The notes under the pieces were generated by a model. That model was given only the letters and a program-made list of their open reading frames with translations, made no database searches and was not told the DNA's origin. From NCBI RefSeq assembly GCF_019711535.1, contig NZ_JAIGNP010000002.1, forward strand, positions 1 to 64,000: a stretch of DNA of 64,000 nt, in the 5' to 3' direction. The position numbers and the translations under genes were made by a program. This DNA is from Qipengyuania aestuarii. Its GTDB lineage: Bacteria; Pseudomonadota; Alphaproteobacteria; Sphingomonadales; Sphingomonadaceae. Below, in pieces: positions 20,448-30,736 of this stretch (positions within the stretch are counted from its first letter, which is position 1; each line of letters begins with the position of its first letter).

Positions 20448-23147
20448 GTGTCTGATGTTTCTTCTTCCCGCTTCGTCAACATTGGCGAACGCACCAATGT
20501 CACCGGATCTGCGCGCTTCAAGAAGCTGATCATGGCGGGAGACTATCCTGCTGCGGTCGAAGTAGCGCGACAACAGGTCGAAAACGGCGCTCAGGTGGTC
20601 GACGTCAACATGGACGAAGGCCTGCTGGAGGCGGTCGAAGCGATGACGACCTTTCTCAAGCTGATTGCCGCAGAGCCAGATATCGCCCGTGTCCCGATCA
20701 TGATTGACAGCTCGAAATGGGAAGTCATCGAAGCGGGCTTGAAATGCGTCAGCGGCAAGCCGATCGTCAATTCCATCAGCATGAAGGAAGGGGAGCAGCA
20801 ATTCCTCCACCACGCGCGCAAATGCGTGGATTACGGCGCTGCGGCGGTCGTCATGGCTTTCGACGAGAAGGGGCAGGCCGATACCAAGGAACGTAAGGTC
20901 GAAATCTGCAAGCGGGCTTATGATCTGCTGGTGGCCGATGGCTTCCCTCCCGAGGACATCATTTTCGATCCCAATATCTTCGCGGTAGCGACCGGAATAG
21001 AAGAGCATGATCGCTATGGCCTGGATTTTATCGAGGCGGTCGCCGAATTGCGCGAGCTGTGCCCGCACGCGCATTATTCGGGGGGGCTGTCGAACCTGTC
21101 GTTCAGTTTCCGTGGCAACGAGCCCGTGCGCCGGGCGATGCATTCCGTCTTCCTATATCACGCGATTCCGGTCGGGCTCGACATGGCTATCGTCAACGCC
21201 GGCCAGTTGGACGTTTATGACCAGATTGATCCCGAGCTTCGCGAGGCCTGCGAGGATGTGATCCTCAACCGGCCCGCCCGCACCGAAGGCCAAAGCCCAA
21301 CCGAGCGTCTGATCGCCTTGGCGGAAACCTATCGCGGCACTGATGTCCGGGCCGAAAAGGAAGCCGCTGAATGGCGCGGCTGGGATGTGATCAAACGTCT
21401 CGAACATGCGTTGGTGAAGGGTATCGATGCGCATATCGTCGATGATACCGAAGAGGCGCGGCAAACCATTTTCGAGCGAGGCGGCCGTCCGATCGAGGTT
21501 ATCGAGGGCCCGCTGATGGACGGGATGAATGTGGTTGGCGACTTGTTCGGGTCAGGGAAGATGTTCCTGCCGCAGGTGGTGAAATCCGCTCGCGTCATGA
21601 AAAAGGCCGTCGCGCATCTCATCCCCTTCATCGAAGCCGAAAAGGAAGAGGGGGCGAAAGCCAAGGGCAAGATCATCATGGCGACCGTCAAGGGCGACGT
21701 GCACGATATCGGCAAGAACATCGTTGGCGTCGTGCTTCAGTGCAACGGTTACGAGGTGATCGATCTTGGGGTCATGGTTCCGTGGTCGACCATTCTTGAA
21801 GCGGCGAATGAGAATGATGCCGACATGATCGGACTTTCGGGACTGATCACGCCTTCTCTGGATGAGATGGTGACTGTGGCCGAGGAGATGAGCCGCGCCC
21901 AGATGACCATGCCGCTCCTGATCGGCGGCGCGACGACAAGCAAGGTTCATACCGCCTTGCGCATCGATCCCGCTTATGGTGGCCCGGTAATCCATGTCCT
22001 AGACGCCAGTCGGGCTGTTGGCGTGGCGAGCAAGCTGCTCTCCGATACTCAGCGCGATAGCTATGTCGACGAAGTCGCCAACGATTACGAAAACGTGCGC
22101 GAGAAACGGGCGGGCCGAGGCCAGAGCAAGCTGCTTCCGTTGGGGGACGCGCGCGCCAATGGCGCGAAAATCGATTTCAGTGAAAAGCCTGCCGATCCGG
22201 CTAAGCCGGGGCTGCACGTCTTTGATGACTGGTCACTAGCCGAATTGCGGGAATATATCGATTGGACGCCCTTTTTCCGCGCTTGGGAATTGCATGGGAA
22301 TTTCCCGGCAATCCTTGACGACGAAATAGTCGGCGAAAGCGCACGCAGCCTCTGGGAGGATGCCCAGGCTATGCTGGACCAGATTATCGACAAGAAATGG
22401 CTCACCGCCCGGGGCGTTGCCGGCCTGTGGCCGTGCTACCGCGACGGTGACGATATTTTGGTCCACCATCGTCACGTCCAGGATCGCGTCAGCAAGGATG
22501 GCGGGCATTTCCCCGACGCGCCGATACCCGATCTCGACCGGACCAACGAGGAAAGCACTCGGTTGCCGATGTTGAGGCAGCAGGTTCACAAAAGCCGGGA
22601 TCGGGCCAATTTCTGTCTGACGGATTTCATCGATCCATCGGGCGACTGGATCGGCGGATTCGCGGTAGGAATTCATGGTATCGATGAACCTTCGGCGCGC
22701 TTCAAAGCCGCCAATGACGACTATTCGGACATCATGCTGAAAGCTTTGGCAGACCGCTTCGCCGAAGCCTTTGCCGAACGGTTGCATCAGCACGTCCGGA
22801 TGGATCTGTGGGGTTACGCGCCGGACGAACAATTCACCAACGAAGCGCTCATCAAGGAAGAGTATCGGGGTATCCGTCCGGCCCCCGGATATCCCGCATG
22901 TCCGGACCACAGCCTCAAACCTCTCTTGTTCGAGATGCTCAATGCTGAGGAACACACGGGTCTGGTTCTGACCGAGAGCTTCGCCATGCTGCCTACCGCG
23001 GCGGTAAGCGGCTTTTATTTCGCTCATCCGGACAGTTCATATTTCGGGGTGGCGACTGTCGGGCGAGATCAGCTTGAAGACTATGCGCTCCGCCGCGGTG
23101 TCGATATGGCGACAGCCGAACGATGGCTGCGCCCGAACCTCGATTGA
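20448..23147 (+). CDS. metH: methionine synthase, folate/cobalamin/reactivation subunit (split MetH, C-terminal part)
   Basis: 899 aa from GTG 20448, 17 bp after the preceding stop; the frame extends upstream inside part 1, but [20 protein letters not shown] follows immediately, as expected at the pterin-domain start. Domains: pterin-binding (about 8-280), cobalamin cap and B12-binding (about 340-560, with the axial histidine in [12 protein letters not shown]), and AdoMet reactivation (about 590-890, [13 protein letters not shown]). It needs the product of the previous gene for homocysteine activation. Confidence 0.93.
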   Translation: MSDVSSSRFVNIGERTNVTGSARFKKLIMAGDYPAAVEVARQQVENGAQVVDVNMDEGLLEAVEAMTTFLKLIAAEPDIARVPIMIDSSKWEVIEAGLKCVSGKPIVNSISMKEGEQQFLHHARKCVDYGAAAVVMAFDEKGQADTKERKVEICKRAYDLLVADGFPPEDIIFDPNIFAVATGIEEHDRYGLDFIEAVAELRELCPHAHYSGGLSNLSFSFRGNEPVRRAMHSVFLYHAIPVGLDMAIVNAGQLDVYDQIDPELREACEDVILNRPARTEGQSPTERLIALAETYRGTDVRAEKEAAEWRGWDVIKRLEHALVKGIDAHIVDDTEEARQTIFERGGRPIEVIEGPLMDGMNVVGDLFGSGKMFLPQVVKSARVMKKAVAHLIPFIEAEKEEGAKAKGKIIMATVKGDVHDIGKNIVGVVLQCNGYEVIDLGVMVPWSTILEAANENDADMIGLSGLITPSLDEMVTVAEEMSRAQMTMPLLIGGATTSKVHTALRIDPAYGGPVIHVLDASRAVGVASKLLSDTQRDSYVDEVANDYENVREKRAGRGQSKLLPLGDARANGAKIDFSEKPADPAKPGLHVFDDWSLAELREYIDWTPFFRAWELHGNFPAILDDEIVGESARSLWEDAQAMLDQIIDKKWLTARGVAGLWPCYRDGDDILVHHRHVQDRVSKDGGHFPDAPIPDLDRTNEESTRLPMLRQQVHKSRDRANFCLTDFIDPSGDWIGGFAVGIHGIDEPSARFKAANDDYSDIMLKALADRFAEAFAERLHQHVRMDLWGYAPDEQFTNEALIKEEYRGIRPAPGYPACPDHSLKPLLFEMLNAEEHTGLVLTESFAMLPTAAVSGFYFAHPDSSYFGVATVGRDQLEDYALRRGVDMATAERWLRPNLD

Positions 23148-24064
23148 ACGCTTGGCCGGCAGGGCGCTTAGTCCTGGTTGGCGGGAGCGTCCTTCTCCTC
23201 GCCTATGCTGCGCTGTGGTTGAGCGTGAGCTACAATTCCGAGCTTCTGTCCACGCTCTGGTTTCTGCCCGGCATCGGGGTGATCGGGGCAGTCATTGCCA
23301 ATACCTCGGGTACCGGGGGTGGGGTTGTCTTCGTTCCCGTTTTCAACGCGCTCCGGGAGCTCGGCGAGCTTGATCTGCAGCCGCTGCAGATTGTCGGCAT
23401 CTCGATGTGCATACAGAGTTTCGGCATGACCATGGGAGCCCTGCGATGGACCGACCGGCTGTATCATCAGCCGCTCCCGGATGAACTGCATGCCACGGTC
23501 AGGCCCCGCGATTTCTTTGCTGTATGCCTGGCAGTAATGGCGCTTTCGCTCCCGGCCATGCTCGTTACTCAACGATGGGCCCAGCTCGACCAGCATGCTG
23601 TTCTTACCGCCTACAAGCTCTTCTCGATCCTTCTCGGCTTGGCTCTCATCGCCTCGACCTGGACCTTCAATTTCAAACGCGGCGAAAAAGACCGGCTTGA
23701 GCGAGCTGATCTTGCAGTAGTCCTCTTGCTCGCCATTCCGGGGGGAATCCTTACTGCGCTGTTCTCGGTCGGTATCGGCGAACTCGTCGCTCATTACCTT
23801 TTCATCCGCCATTATCCCGTGCTCCTGTGCACGGGCGCGGCATGCGTGATCTCTGCCGTCAGCGTCATCGCCGGATCGCTGTGGCACGTTCAGGCCGGAT
23901 CGGTTCCATGGGAAGTGGTGTTGCTCGCAGTACCCGGGGCCATACTCGGAGGTTTCCTCGCTCGCCCAATCGCCCTGTGGCTGGGCGCCCGCCGACTGAA
24001 AACACTGGATGGCGGCTGGATCGTCGCCTCGGCGCTCTATTTGCTGTGGTCGAACGCGAATTGA
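23123..24064 (+). CDS. TSUP-family (TauE/SafE) membrane permease
   Basis: 313 aa with about eight hydrophobic segments, starting with [20 protein letters not shown]. The conserved TSUP glycine-rich stretch is seen as [18 protein letters not shown], and a second repeat as [24 protein letters not shown] proteins export or import sulfite, sulfoacetate or organosulfur anions. The start overlaps the metH end by 25 bp, so it belongs to the methionine operon; a sulfur-related substrate is plausible but unproven. Confidence 0.85.
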   Translation: MAAPEPRLNAWPAGRLVLVGGSVLLLAYAALWLSVSYNSELLSTLWFLPGIGVIGAVIANTSGTGGGVVFVPVFNALRELGELDLQPLQIVGISMCIQSFGMTMGALRWTDRLYHQPLPDELHATVRPRDFFAVCLAVMALSLPAMLVTQRWAQLDQHAVLTAYKLFSILLGLALIASTWTFNFKRGEKDRLERADLAVVLLLAIPGGILTALFSVGIGELVAHYLFIRHYPVLLCTGAACVISAVSVIAGSLWHVQAGSVPWEVVLLAVPGAILGGFLARPIALWLGARRLKTLDGGWIVASALYLLWSNAN

Positions 24065-24144
24065 GCCAATTGGCCAATTGACCGGGCGTACAGTATCGCG
24101 CAGGGCGTAACTGTCGGCTGCAGGAGCGATTCTGAGCAGGCACG

Positions 24145-24332
24145 CACGGGAGAGTCCTTGCGGGTTTGCGCCCGTACGGCGCCGAAGGAGCAACCGCCCC
24201 GGAAACTCTCAGGCACACGGACCGTGCGCTGCCATCGACACTCTGGAAAGCGCCGCCACTTCTGTGTCGGCCACCGAAGGGGTAAGCGCACCCGATCGTG
24301 CGCCAGTCTCTCAGGTTTCCCGACAGAGGGGG
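24145..24332 (+). ncRNA. tandem glycine riboswitch
   Basis: Two consecutive aptamers match the glycine riboswitch core. Aptamer 1 has CGGGAGAG, GCCGAAGGAGCAA and GGAAACTCTCAGGCA, closing with CACTCTGGAAAG. Aptamer 2 has CACCGAAGGGGTAAG, AGTCTCTCAGG and CGACAGAGGGG. The short GGAAAG linker between them is like the classic cooperative tandem element. It lies directly before gcvT, as expected for a glycine-induced switch. End positions are approximate. Confidence 0.93.
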
Positions 24333-24388
24333 CATGGGTTGGTTTGGCGGACCGGATGGTGCGCTCCCATGCTTGCGAAGGACGGGAT
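24332..24388 (+). promoter_or_regulatory. candidate riboswitch expression platform and gcvT ribosome binding site
   Basis: A perfect 7-bp inverted repeat GCATGGG (24332-24338) / CCCATGC (24366-24372) ends just before the AAGGA Shine-Dalgarno (24378-24382). The CGGGA after the Shine-Dalgarno (24383-24387) can also pair with TCCCG (24318-24322) inside aptamer 2. No U-run terminator is visible, so control at translation initiation is more likely than attenuation. The pairing is inferred by eye. Confidence 0.45.
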
Positions 24389-25561
24389 TTGAGCGACGAA
24401 AACGAAATCATCGACGAGATGCAGACGCTGCCGCTGGATAGCTGGCATCGGCGCAAGGGCGCGCGCATGGTGCCCTTTGCAGGCTATGAGATGCCGATAC
24501 AGTATGAAGGCATCGTGGTAGAGCACAACTGGACGAGGGACCAGGCGGGCCTGTTCGATGTGAGTCACATGGGCCAGTTGATGGTGACTGGCGAAAAAGC
24601 GGCAGAGGAGCTGGAGAAGTTGCTCCCCGGCGCCATCGCCTCACTCAAGCCCGGACGGACGCGCTACTCGCTGCTGATGGCTGAAAACGGCGGTATTCTG
24701 GATGATCTGATGGTCACCAATGCGACCCCGTGGATCGAGGGGGATGAAGAGGAGGGCACCGAAGGTCATTGGGGCCAGGTTGCCTATTATCTCGTCGTCA
24801 ACGGGGCAATGAAGTGGGACGACATCGCGCACCTTCGTGAACATCTCGACGACGATGTTACTCTGACCCACATGGACGATCGCGCCTTGCTTGCGCTTCA
24901 GGGACCGAACGCTGCAACCGCACTCAACCGCGTCATGCGCAATGTCATCGACGACATGGTTTTCATGGACTCCGTCGTTCACGATTTCGGTGAATGGCCG
25001 CTGCGGATTACGCGATCTGGCTATACCGGTGAGGATGGCTTCGAAATTTCGGTGCCCGCAGAATTTGCGGAAAGCCTTGCCGATCGGCTCTGCGCCGAAA
25101 TCGAAGTCCGTCCGATCGGACTCGGTGCGCGTGACAGCCTGCGCCTGGAAGCCGGTCTACCCCTCTACGGGCACGATATTACGGAAGACACCGACCCGGT
25201 TGCCGCCGATCTTGGGTTCGCATTGACCAAGAAGCGCCGCGAGGAAGGTGGCTGGATGGGCCACGAAGCGGTCGCCAAGGTTCTTGCCAATGGCCCTGCG
25301 CAAAAGCGCGTGGGCCTGCAAATCGAAGGCCGGATGCCAGCGCGTGAAGGTGCGTTGGTCTATCTCGGCGATAAGCAAGTTGGCCGTGTTACGAGCGGAG
25401 GGTTTTCGCCTACACTCGAACGACCGATCGCCATGGCTTACATCGATATCGCACTCGCCGAAGAGGGAGCCGACCTCGAGGTGGAAGTGCGCAAGAAGAG
25501 ATTGCCCGCGAAGGTCGCGAAGATGCCCTTCGTTCCCCACCGCTATCACAGAGGAAAGTGA
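24389..25561 (+). CDS. gcvT: glycine cleavage system T protein (aminomethyltransferase)
   Basis: 390 aa from TTG 24389, chosen because AAGGA sits 6 bp upstream; ATG 24419 (MQTLPLDSW) and ATG 24356 are in frame as alternatives. Family motifs include [30 protein letters not shown] and the C-terminal [20 protein letters not shown]. It transfers the methylene group from lipoylated GcvH to tetrahydrofolate with release of ammonia. First gene after the glycine riboswitch. Confidence 0.95.
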   Translation: MSDENEIIDEMQTLPLDSWHRRKGARMVPFAGYEMPIQYEGIVVEHNWTRDQAGLFDVSHMGQLMVTGEKAAEELEKLLPGAIASLKPGRTRYSLLMAENGGILDDLMVTNATPWIEGDEEEGTEGHWGQVAYYLVVNGAMKWDDIAHLREHLDDDVTLTHMDDRALLALQGPNAATALNRVMRNVIDDMVFMDSVVHDFGEWPLRITRSGYTGEDGFEISVPAEFAESLADRLCAEIEVRPIGLGARDSLRLEAGLPLYGHDITEDTDPVAADLGFALTKKRREEGGWMGHEAVAKVLANGPAQKRVGLQIEGRMPAREGALVYLGDKQVGRVTSGGFSPTLERPIAMAYIDIALAEEGADLEVEVRKKRLPAKVAKMPFVPHRYHRGK

Positions 25562-25566
25562 GAGAG

Positions 25567-25938
25567 ATGGCCCGCTATTTTACTGACGAACATGAATGGA
25601 TTGACCTCGAAGGCGAAACCGCGACGGTCGGTATTACCGATTTCGCGCAAGGCCAACTCGGCGATATCGTATTTGTCGAGTTGCCTGATGTCGGTGCCGT
25701 GGTCGAAAAGGGCAAGGACGCTGCTGTTGTCGAAAGCGTCAAGGCGGCGAGCGATGTCTACGCGCCGCTCTCGGGTGAAGTGGTCGAAGTGAACGAGGCT
25801 CTGGAAGACGATCCGGCTTTGGTGAATTCCTCCCCCGAGGATGACGGCTGGTTCTTCAAGATGACCGTTTCGGACAAGGCCGAACTTGAAGGTCTAATGG
25901 ACGACAAGGCTTACAAGAGCTTTTGCGACGGACTTTAA
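25567..25938 (+). CDS. gcvH: glycine cleavage system H protein
   Basis: 123 aa from ATG 25567, with GAGGAAAG just upstream; a GTG at 25558 is less likely. The lipoyl domain carries the modified lysine in ESVKAASD and the typical start [20 protein letters not shown]. It shuttles the aminomethyl intermediate between the P, T and L proteins. Separated from gcvT by 5 bp and from gcvPA by 35 bp containing a small TCCCG-CTTT-CGGGA hairpin. Confidence 0.96.
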   Translation: MARYFTDEHEWIDLEGETATVGITDFAQGQLGDIVFVELPDVGAVVEKGKDAAVVESVKAASDVYAPLSGEVVEVNEALEDDPALVNSSPEDDGWFFKMTVSDKAELEGLMDDKAYKSFCDGL

Positions 25939-25973
25939 TTCCCATCCCGCTTTCGGGACATAAGAGGTAATCG

Positions 25974-27341
25974 ATGCGCTACCTGCCGCTGAATGACGCC
26001 GACCGCTCGGCGATGCTTGATAAAATCGGTGCGCCCGATGTGGATGCGCTGTTTGTCGATGTGCCAGAAGAGGCGCGGCTTTCCGGCCCCATCGACGGGC
26101 TGCCGATGCACGCCTCCGAAATGGCGGTAGAGAAGCATATGCGCCGTCTGTCTAAGAAGAATCTCGCAGCGGCAGACGCTGCCTTCTTCCTCGGCGCGGG
26201 AGCTTATCGCCATCATGTCCCGGCGAGCGTCGACCACATCATTCAGCGCGGCGAATTTCTGACCGCATACACGCCGTATCAGCCCGAAATCGCGCAGGGC
26301 ACGCTGCAGATGCTGTTCGAGTTTCAGAGCCAAGTAGCGCGGCTTTACGGTTGCGCCGTGGCCAATGCGAGCATGTATGACGGTTCGACTGCGTGCTGGG
26401 AAGCCGTCGCCATGGCGAGCCGCGTGGCGCGAGGCAAGAAGCGCAAGGTGGTCCTTTCCGGCGCATTGCATCCACATTACGCCGAAGTCGTCAGGACCAT
26501 GGCGAAATTCACCGAGGATGAGATTGCCGGTGCTCCGCCGAGCCTGACGGCAAAGCCCGATGACGACGGTCTGATTGCCCGGATCGACGAGAGTACCAGT
26601 TGCGTCGTGGTGCAATATCCCGACATTTTCGGTCGCCTGCCGGACCTGGAAAAGATCGCCGAGGCTGCGCATGACAAGGGCGCCTTGTTGATCGCGGTAA
26701 ACACGGAGCCGGTCGCTTTGGGAGCAATCAAATCGCCCGGTGAACTCGGTGCCGACATCGTCGTGGGCGAGGGGCAGTCGATCGGCGTAGGTTTGCAGTT
26801 TGGCGGGCCATATCTGGGGCTGTTCGCCGTCCGCGACCCCAAGCACGTCCGCATGATGCCGGGCCGGCTATGCGGGGAGACCGTAGATGCGGAGGGCAAG
26901 CGCGGCTTCGTCCTGACGCTGTCGACCCGCGAGCAGCATATCCGCCGCGAAAAGGCGACGAGCAACATCTGCACCAATTCGGGGCTCTGCGCGCTGGCCT
27001 TCAGCGTTCATATGACCTTGCTGGGTGAAAAAGGCCTGCGCAGCCTCGCCACGGAGAACCACCGCCTCGCCTGCATCGCTGCTGAACGGCTCGGCAAAGT
27101 TTCCGGTGCCAAGGTGCTCAACGAGAGCTTTTTCAACGAATTTACCCTGCTGATAGAAGGCGACGCGCGCAAGATCGTGCGCGATCTGACCAGCCAGGAT
27201 GTCCTCGCCGGAGTGGCGCTGGGCCGCCTGTTTCCGGGCAATGACGCGCTGGGCAAGGGCTTGCTCGTCGCGGTCACCGAAACCACCACCGAGGAGGACA
27301 TCGAGACGCTGGCTTCCGCACTTGAGGAGGTGCTGGCATGA
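25974..27341 (+). CDS. gcvPA: glycine dehydrogenase (decarboxylating) subunit 1
   Basis: 455 aa, the N-terminal half of the P protein in its two-gene form. Visible family blocks are FLGAGAYRHHVPASVDHI, FLTAYTPYQPEIAQGTLQ and NASMYDGSTACWEA. Together with subunit 2 it decarboxylates glycine using PLP. An AAGAGG site precedes the ATG. It overlaps the next gene by ATGA. Confidence 0.96.
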   Translation: MRYLPLNDADRSAMLDKIGAPDVDALFVDVPEEARLSGPIDGLPMHASEMAVEKHMRRLSKKNLAAADAAFFLGAGAYRHHVPASVDHIIQRGEFLTAYTPYQPEIAQGTLQMLFEFQSQVARLYGCAVANASMYDGSTACWEAVAMASRVARGKKRKVVLSGALHPHYAEVVRTMAKFTEDEIAGAPPSLTAKPDDDGLIARIDESTSCVVVQYPDIFGRLPDLEKIAEAAHDKGALLIAVNTEPVALGAIKSPGELGADIVVGEGQSIGVGLQFGGPYLGLFAVRDPKHVRMMPGRLCGETVDAEGKRGFVLTLSTREQHIRREKATSNICTNSGLCALAFSVHMTLLGEKGLRSLATENHRLACIAAERLGKVSGAKVLNESFFNEFTLLIEGDARKIVRDLTSQDVLAGVALGRLFPGNDALGKGLLVAVTETTTEEDIETLASALEEVLA

Positions 27342-29008
27342 GCACGCCTAATGCATCGGGCTGGAAGCCCGGCACACCGGTCGAAGGCCACAACGCAATG
27401 AGCGGTCCCGACACCGCCACCGGCAATCGCGCGCTGCTGCTCGAAGAGCCATTGCTGTTCGAGATTGGATCGACCGAAACCACCGGCGTGGATTTCGAGT
27501 TTGCTGCCAAGCTGGATCTCGCCGGCGTCGAGCAGCCATCGCCGCCAAAGTCCGCTCCGGCGAGCCGCCTTGGCGGGTTCGAGCGGACTGACGCTATTGG
27601 CCTGCCCGGTCTGACCGAGCCTGAAACGGTCAGGCATTATACGCGTCTGAGCCGTCAGAACTATGCGATCGACCTCGGTCTCTTTCCGCTCGGATCGTGC
27701 ACGATGAAGCATAATCCGCGGCTGAACGAGAAGGTTGCACGCATGCCGGGCTTTGCCGACGTTCACCCGCTACAGCCGGTCGACACGGTCCGCGGTGCGC
27801 TGGAAGTCGCCAACGAATTGGCGCATTGGCTGATAAAGCTGACCGGCATGCATAGCGTCGCCATGAGCCCCAAGGCAGGCGCGCACGGTGAGCTATGCGG
27901 TATCCTGTGCATCCGCGCCGCGCTTGAAGCTCGCGGCGATGCGCGCAAGGTGATCCTTGTGCCCGAAAGCGCGCATGGCACCAATCCCGCCACCGCCGCC
28001 TTTGCCGGATACGAGATCGAGGACATTCCTGCCAATGCGGATGGCCGGGTGGACCTCGATGCGCTTAAGGGCCGTCTCGGTCCCGATGTTGCCGGTGTGA
28101 TGATCACCAACCCTTCTACACTCGGCCTGTTCGAGCGCGACCTAAAGGCTATTTCCGATGCGGTCCATGATGCGGGCGGCTTCGTTTATTGCGACGGCGC
28201 GAACTTCAACGCCATCGTCGGCAAGGTCCGTCCGGGCGATCTCGGTGTCGATGCGATGCACATCAACCTCCACAAGACTTTCTCCACCCCGCATGGCGGC
28301 GGCGGCCCCGGATCGGGGCCGGTGGTGTTGTCCGAAGCGCTCGCACCTTTCATGCCGCTACCTTATACGGCGCGAACTGAGGACGGTGTCGTGCATCTCG
28401 TCGAGGAAGAAGACGCCGAGGCCTTCGCTCAAGAGCATTTCGGCCGTCAGCTTGCCCATTTCGGGCGCATGACCGCGTTCCACGGCCAGATGGGCATGTT
28501 CACCCGCGCGCTCGCCTACATCCTCAGTCATGGGGCTGACGGGCTGAAGCAGGTGGCGGAAGATGCGGTGCTCAATGCAAACTATGTGCTGCGCAGCCTG
28601 GAAGACGTTCTCGACGCGCCTTTCGGTCACAGCGGGCCGTGCATGCATGAGGCATTGTTCAGCGACAAGGGTTTCGCCGAGGGCGTTTCAACGCTCGATC
28701 TCGCCAAGGCGTTGATCGACGAAGGCTACCACCCGATGACCATGTATTTCCCGCTGGTGGTGCACGGCGCAATGCTCATCGAGCCGACCGAGACCGAAAG
28801 CAAGGCCGCGCTGGACCAGTTCATAATGGCGCTGCGCAGCGTGGCGGAACGGGCAAAGACAGGCGATGAAAGCCTGAAGACAGCGCCGTATTATGCGCCG
28901 CGTCGCCGGCTCGACGAAACTTTGGCGGCAAGAAAGCCGGTACTAGCTTGGGAAGAGCCGAACCCGCCTGCAGGCACACCGACGCTGAGCGAGCAGGGCG
29001 GGCGGTAA
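27338..29008 (+). CDS. gcvPB: glycine dehydrogenase (decarboxylating) subunit 2
   Basis: 556 aa, slightly long, with an N-terminal extension (about 1-55, NASGWKPGTPVEGHNAMSG) typical of proteobacterial versions. The PLP lysine lies in HINLHKTFSTPHGGGGPG. Other matches are LGSCTMKHNPR and SAHGTNPATA. It is the catalytic PLP subunit of the split P protein and the last gcv gene; the lpd-type L protein is not in the window. Confidence 0.96.
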   Translation: MSTPNASGWKPGTPVEGHNAMSGPDTATGNRALLLEEPLLFEIGSTETTGVDFEFAAKLDLAGVEQPSPPKSAPASRLGGFERTDAIGLPGLTEPETVRHYTRLSRQNYAIDLGLFPLGSCTMKHNPRLNEKVARMPGFADVHPLQPVDTVRGALEVANELAHWLIKLTGMHSVAMSPKAGAHGELCGILCIRAALEARGDARKVILVPESAHGTNPATAAFAGYEIEDIPANADGRVDLDALKGRLGPDVAGVMITNPSTLGLFERDLKAISDAVHDAGGFVYCDGANFNAIVGKVRPGDLGVDAMHINLHKTFSTPHGGGGPGSGPVVLSEALAPFMPLPYTARTEDGVVHLVEEEDAEAFAQEHFGRQLAHFGRMTAFHGQMGMFTRALAYILSHGADGLKQVAEDAVLNANYVLRSLEDVLDAPFGHSGPCMHEALFSDKGFAEGVSTLDLAKALIDEGYHPMTMYFPLVVHGAMLIEPTETESKAALDQFIMALRSVAERAKTGDESLKTAPYYAPRRRLDETLAARKPVLAWEEPNPPAGTPTLSEQGGR

Positions 29009-29024
29009 TGCCTGTCCTGCGGCG

Positions 29025-29750
29025 ATGAAGATCGTTTTCAGCCGCAAGGGGTTCGATAGCGCATCGGGCGGCGGGCCTTCGCCGATCGTGGCCGGGCGGC
29101 CATTGAGTCTGCCGATCCCGGCCAGTGGGGCATCGCGCACCCGGTATGGCGATATAGGGCTGGGAAAACATGCGGAGAAAGCCAGCAAGGGAAAGCTGTG
29201 CGCAGATGACCTTTGCCACTACGATCCGATGTTCCGTGAAGATGGCACCTGCCTATTCGGACAAGTCGGCGCGGCGCAGACCCATTTGCGGAATCAGGGC
29301 GTCGGGCTCGGAGATGTTTTCCTCTTCTTCGGCTTGTTTCGAGAAGAAGATACGGAAGAGCCGCATCATCGCATTTTTGGCTGGCTGGAAGTCGGTGAGG
29401 TAATCGATCTTTCGCTCGGTGTGCCGGACTGGCTCGTCGAGGCGGGACATCCGCATGCGCTGAAAATGCATGGACCGAACGACTGCGTCTATACAGGCTC
29501 CGGTGGTACCGCTCTCCGGGCCGCAGATGCGCTTCGTCTCACCGTGCCGGGCGGTCCGCCATCGCTCTGGCACCGCCCTCAATGGTTGAAGCGAGGCGGG
29601 CTTTCCTACCACGACCGCGCAGATCGCTGGCTGCGCGGCGGCAGGCTGAAGAGCGTCGCGCGGGGACAGGAATTCGTCGCCGATATCGGCCGGCGAAAAG
29701 CCCCGCGCGAATGGCTCGCGCGGGTCCTGGACGAACTTAAAGCGTCTTGA
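29025..29750 (+). CDS. Nmad3-family (nucleotide modification associated domain 3) protein
   Basis: 241 aa, soluble. It begins MKIVFSRKGFDSASGGGPSP and continues with RYGDIGL, HYDPMF, GDVFLFFGLFRE and FGWLEVGEVI, the pattern of the Nmad3 family, which was defined near phage DNA base-modification genes but also occurs in bacterial chromosomes without such genes. No modification genes are nearby. It follows gcvPB by 16 bp, so it may be read through from the glycine operon. It converges with mmsB (14-bp overlap). Function unknown. Confidence 0.75.
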   Translation: MKIVFSRKGFDSASGGGPSPIVAGRPLSLPIPASGASRTRYGDIGLGKHAEKASKGKLCADDLCHYDPMFREDGTCLFGQVGAAQTHLRNQGVGLGDVFLFFGLFREEDTEEPHHRIFGWLEVGEVIDLSLGVPDWLVEAGHPHALKMHGPNDCVYTGSGGTALRAADALRLTVPGGPPSLWHRPQWLKRGGLSYHDRADRWLRGGRLKSVARGQEFVADIGRRKAPREWLARVLDELKAS

Positions 29751-30603
29751 TCACCGAGGAGAAGTCGAGTCCGCCGTTTTCCTCGGCAAGCTTCTCGTAG
29801 ATCTCGGCGGCTTTCGCACCCAATACTGTGGTCGCGCCGACATCTTCCGACGCATCCATAGCGAGGCGCAGGTCCTTGAGCATCAGCGCCGTGGCAAAGC
29901 CGCCTTTGTAGTCATTATCCGCCGGGCTTTCGGCACCCACACCGGGCATCGGCGTGTAGGCATTTAATGACCAGCAATAACCAGAAGACTGACTCGAAAT
30001 CTCGTAGAACTTCTGCGGATCAAGCCCGAGTTTCTCGGCCATCTTCATCGCTTCTGCCGTGCCGATCATCGAAATGGCGAGCAGCATGTTGTTGCAGATC
30101 TTTGCCGTCTGGCCCGCTCCTGCATCGCCTGCGTGAATAACGGCCTTGCCCATTGATTGTAGCACCTCTTCGGCGCGCGCGAACGCTTTCTCGGTTCCGC
30201 CTACCATGAAGGTGAGCGTGCCACCATTGGCTGCCGCGATGCCGCCCGAAACAGGTGCATCGACCATGTCGTATCCGGCAGCTTCGGCGCGGGCAGTGAC
30301 TTCCTTGGCAGTGGCGACATCGATGGTTGAGCAGTCGAGTAACACTGCGCCATTAGGAGCCTTGCCGATCACGCTGCCTTCGTAGACCGCCCTCACGATC
30401 TCACCGTTGGGGAGCATGGTCACCACCCCGTCGACACCTTGCACAGCCTCGCCTGCATCGGTGAACGGCGCGCAGCCATTGTCCTTTGCTGCGGCAAGCG
30501 CTTCTTCCGACAAGTCAAAGGCATTCACCTCGTGTCCCGCTTTCACGAGGTTAGCGGCCATTCCGCCGCCCATATTGCCGAGGCCGATGAAGGCGATTCT
30601 CAT
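29737..30603 (-). CDS. mmsB: 3-hydroxyisobutyrate dehydrogenase
   Basis: 288 aa. Rossmann start MRIAFIGLGNMGGGMAANL, the substrate loop DAPVSGGIAAANGGTLTFMV and the catalytic-lysine region GAGQTAKICNNMLLAISMIG mark the beta-hydroxyacid dehydrogenase family, with the length and C-terminus of HIBADH. It oxidises 3-hydroxyisobutyrate to methylmalonate semialdehyde with NAD+. Last gene of the valine catabolic cluster, 133 bp after the enoyl-CoA hydratase gene. Confidence 0.93.
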   Translation of the reverse strand: MRIAFIGLGNMGGGMAANLVKAGHEVNAFDLSEEALAAAKDNGCAPFTDAGEAVQGVDGVVTMLPNGEIVRAVYEGSVIGKAPNGAVLLDCSTIDVATAKEVTARAEAAGYDMVDAPVSGGIAAANGGTLTFMVGGTEKAFARAEEVLQSMGKAVIHAGDAGAGQTAKICNNMLLAISMIGTAEAMKMAEKLGLDPQKFYEISSQSSGYCWSLNAYTPMPGVGAESPADNDYKGGFATALMLKDLRLAMDASEDVGATTVLGAKAAEIYEKLAEENGGLDFSSVIKTL

Positions 30604-30736
30604 AATTTATCCTCTCTCAATTATCGTGGCGAGCGGCGAAGCTCGGAAGCAATTCAATCCTGATGATTCATCAAGCGTGGCGACTAGCCTGCTTCCCTGT
30701 CAGGCTCCTCGCAGAGGCGAGAAGCCCAAATGGCGA

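Noticed and set aside
25945..25958. TCCCG-CTTT-CGGGA hairpin between gcvH and gcvPA as a terminator
   Set aside because: Short stem, no T-run, inside an evident operon; at most an RNA-processing or stability element.
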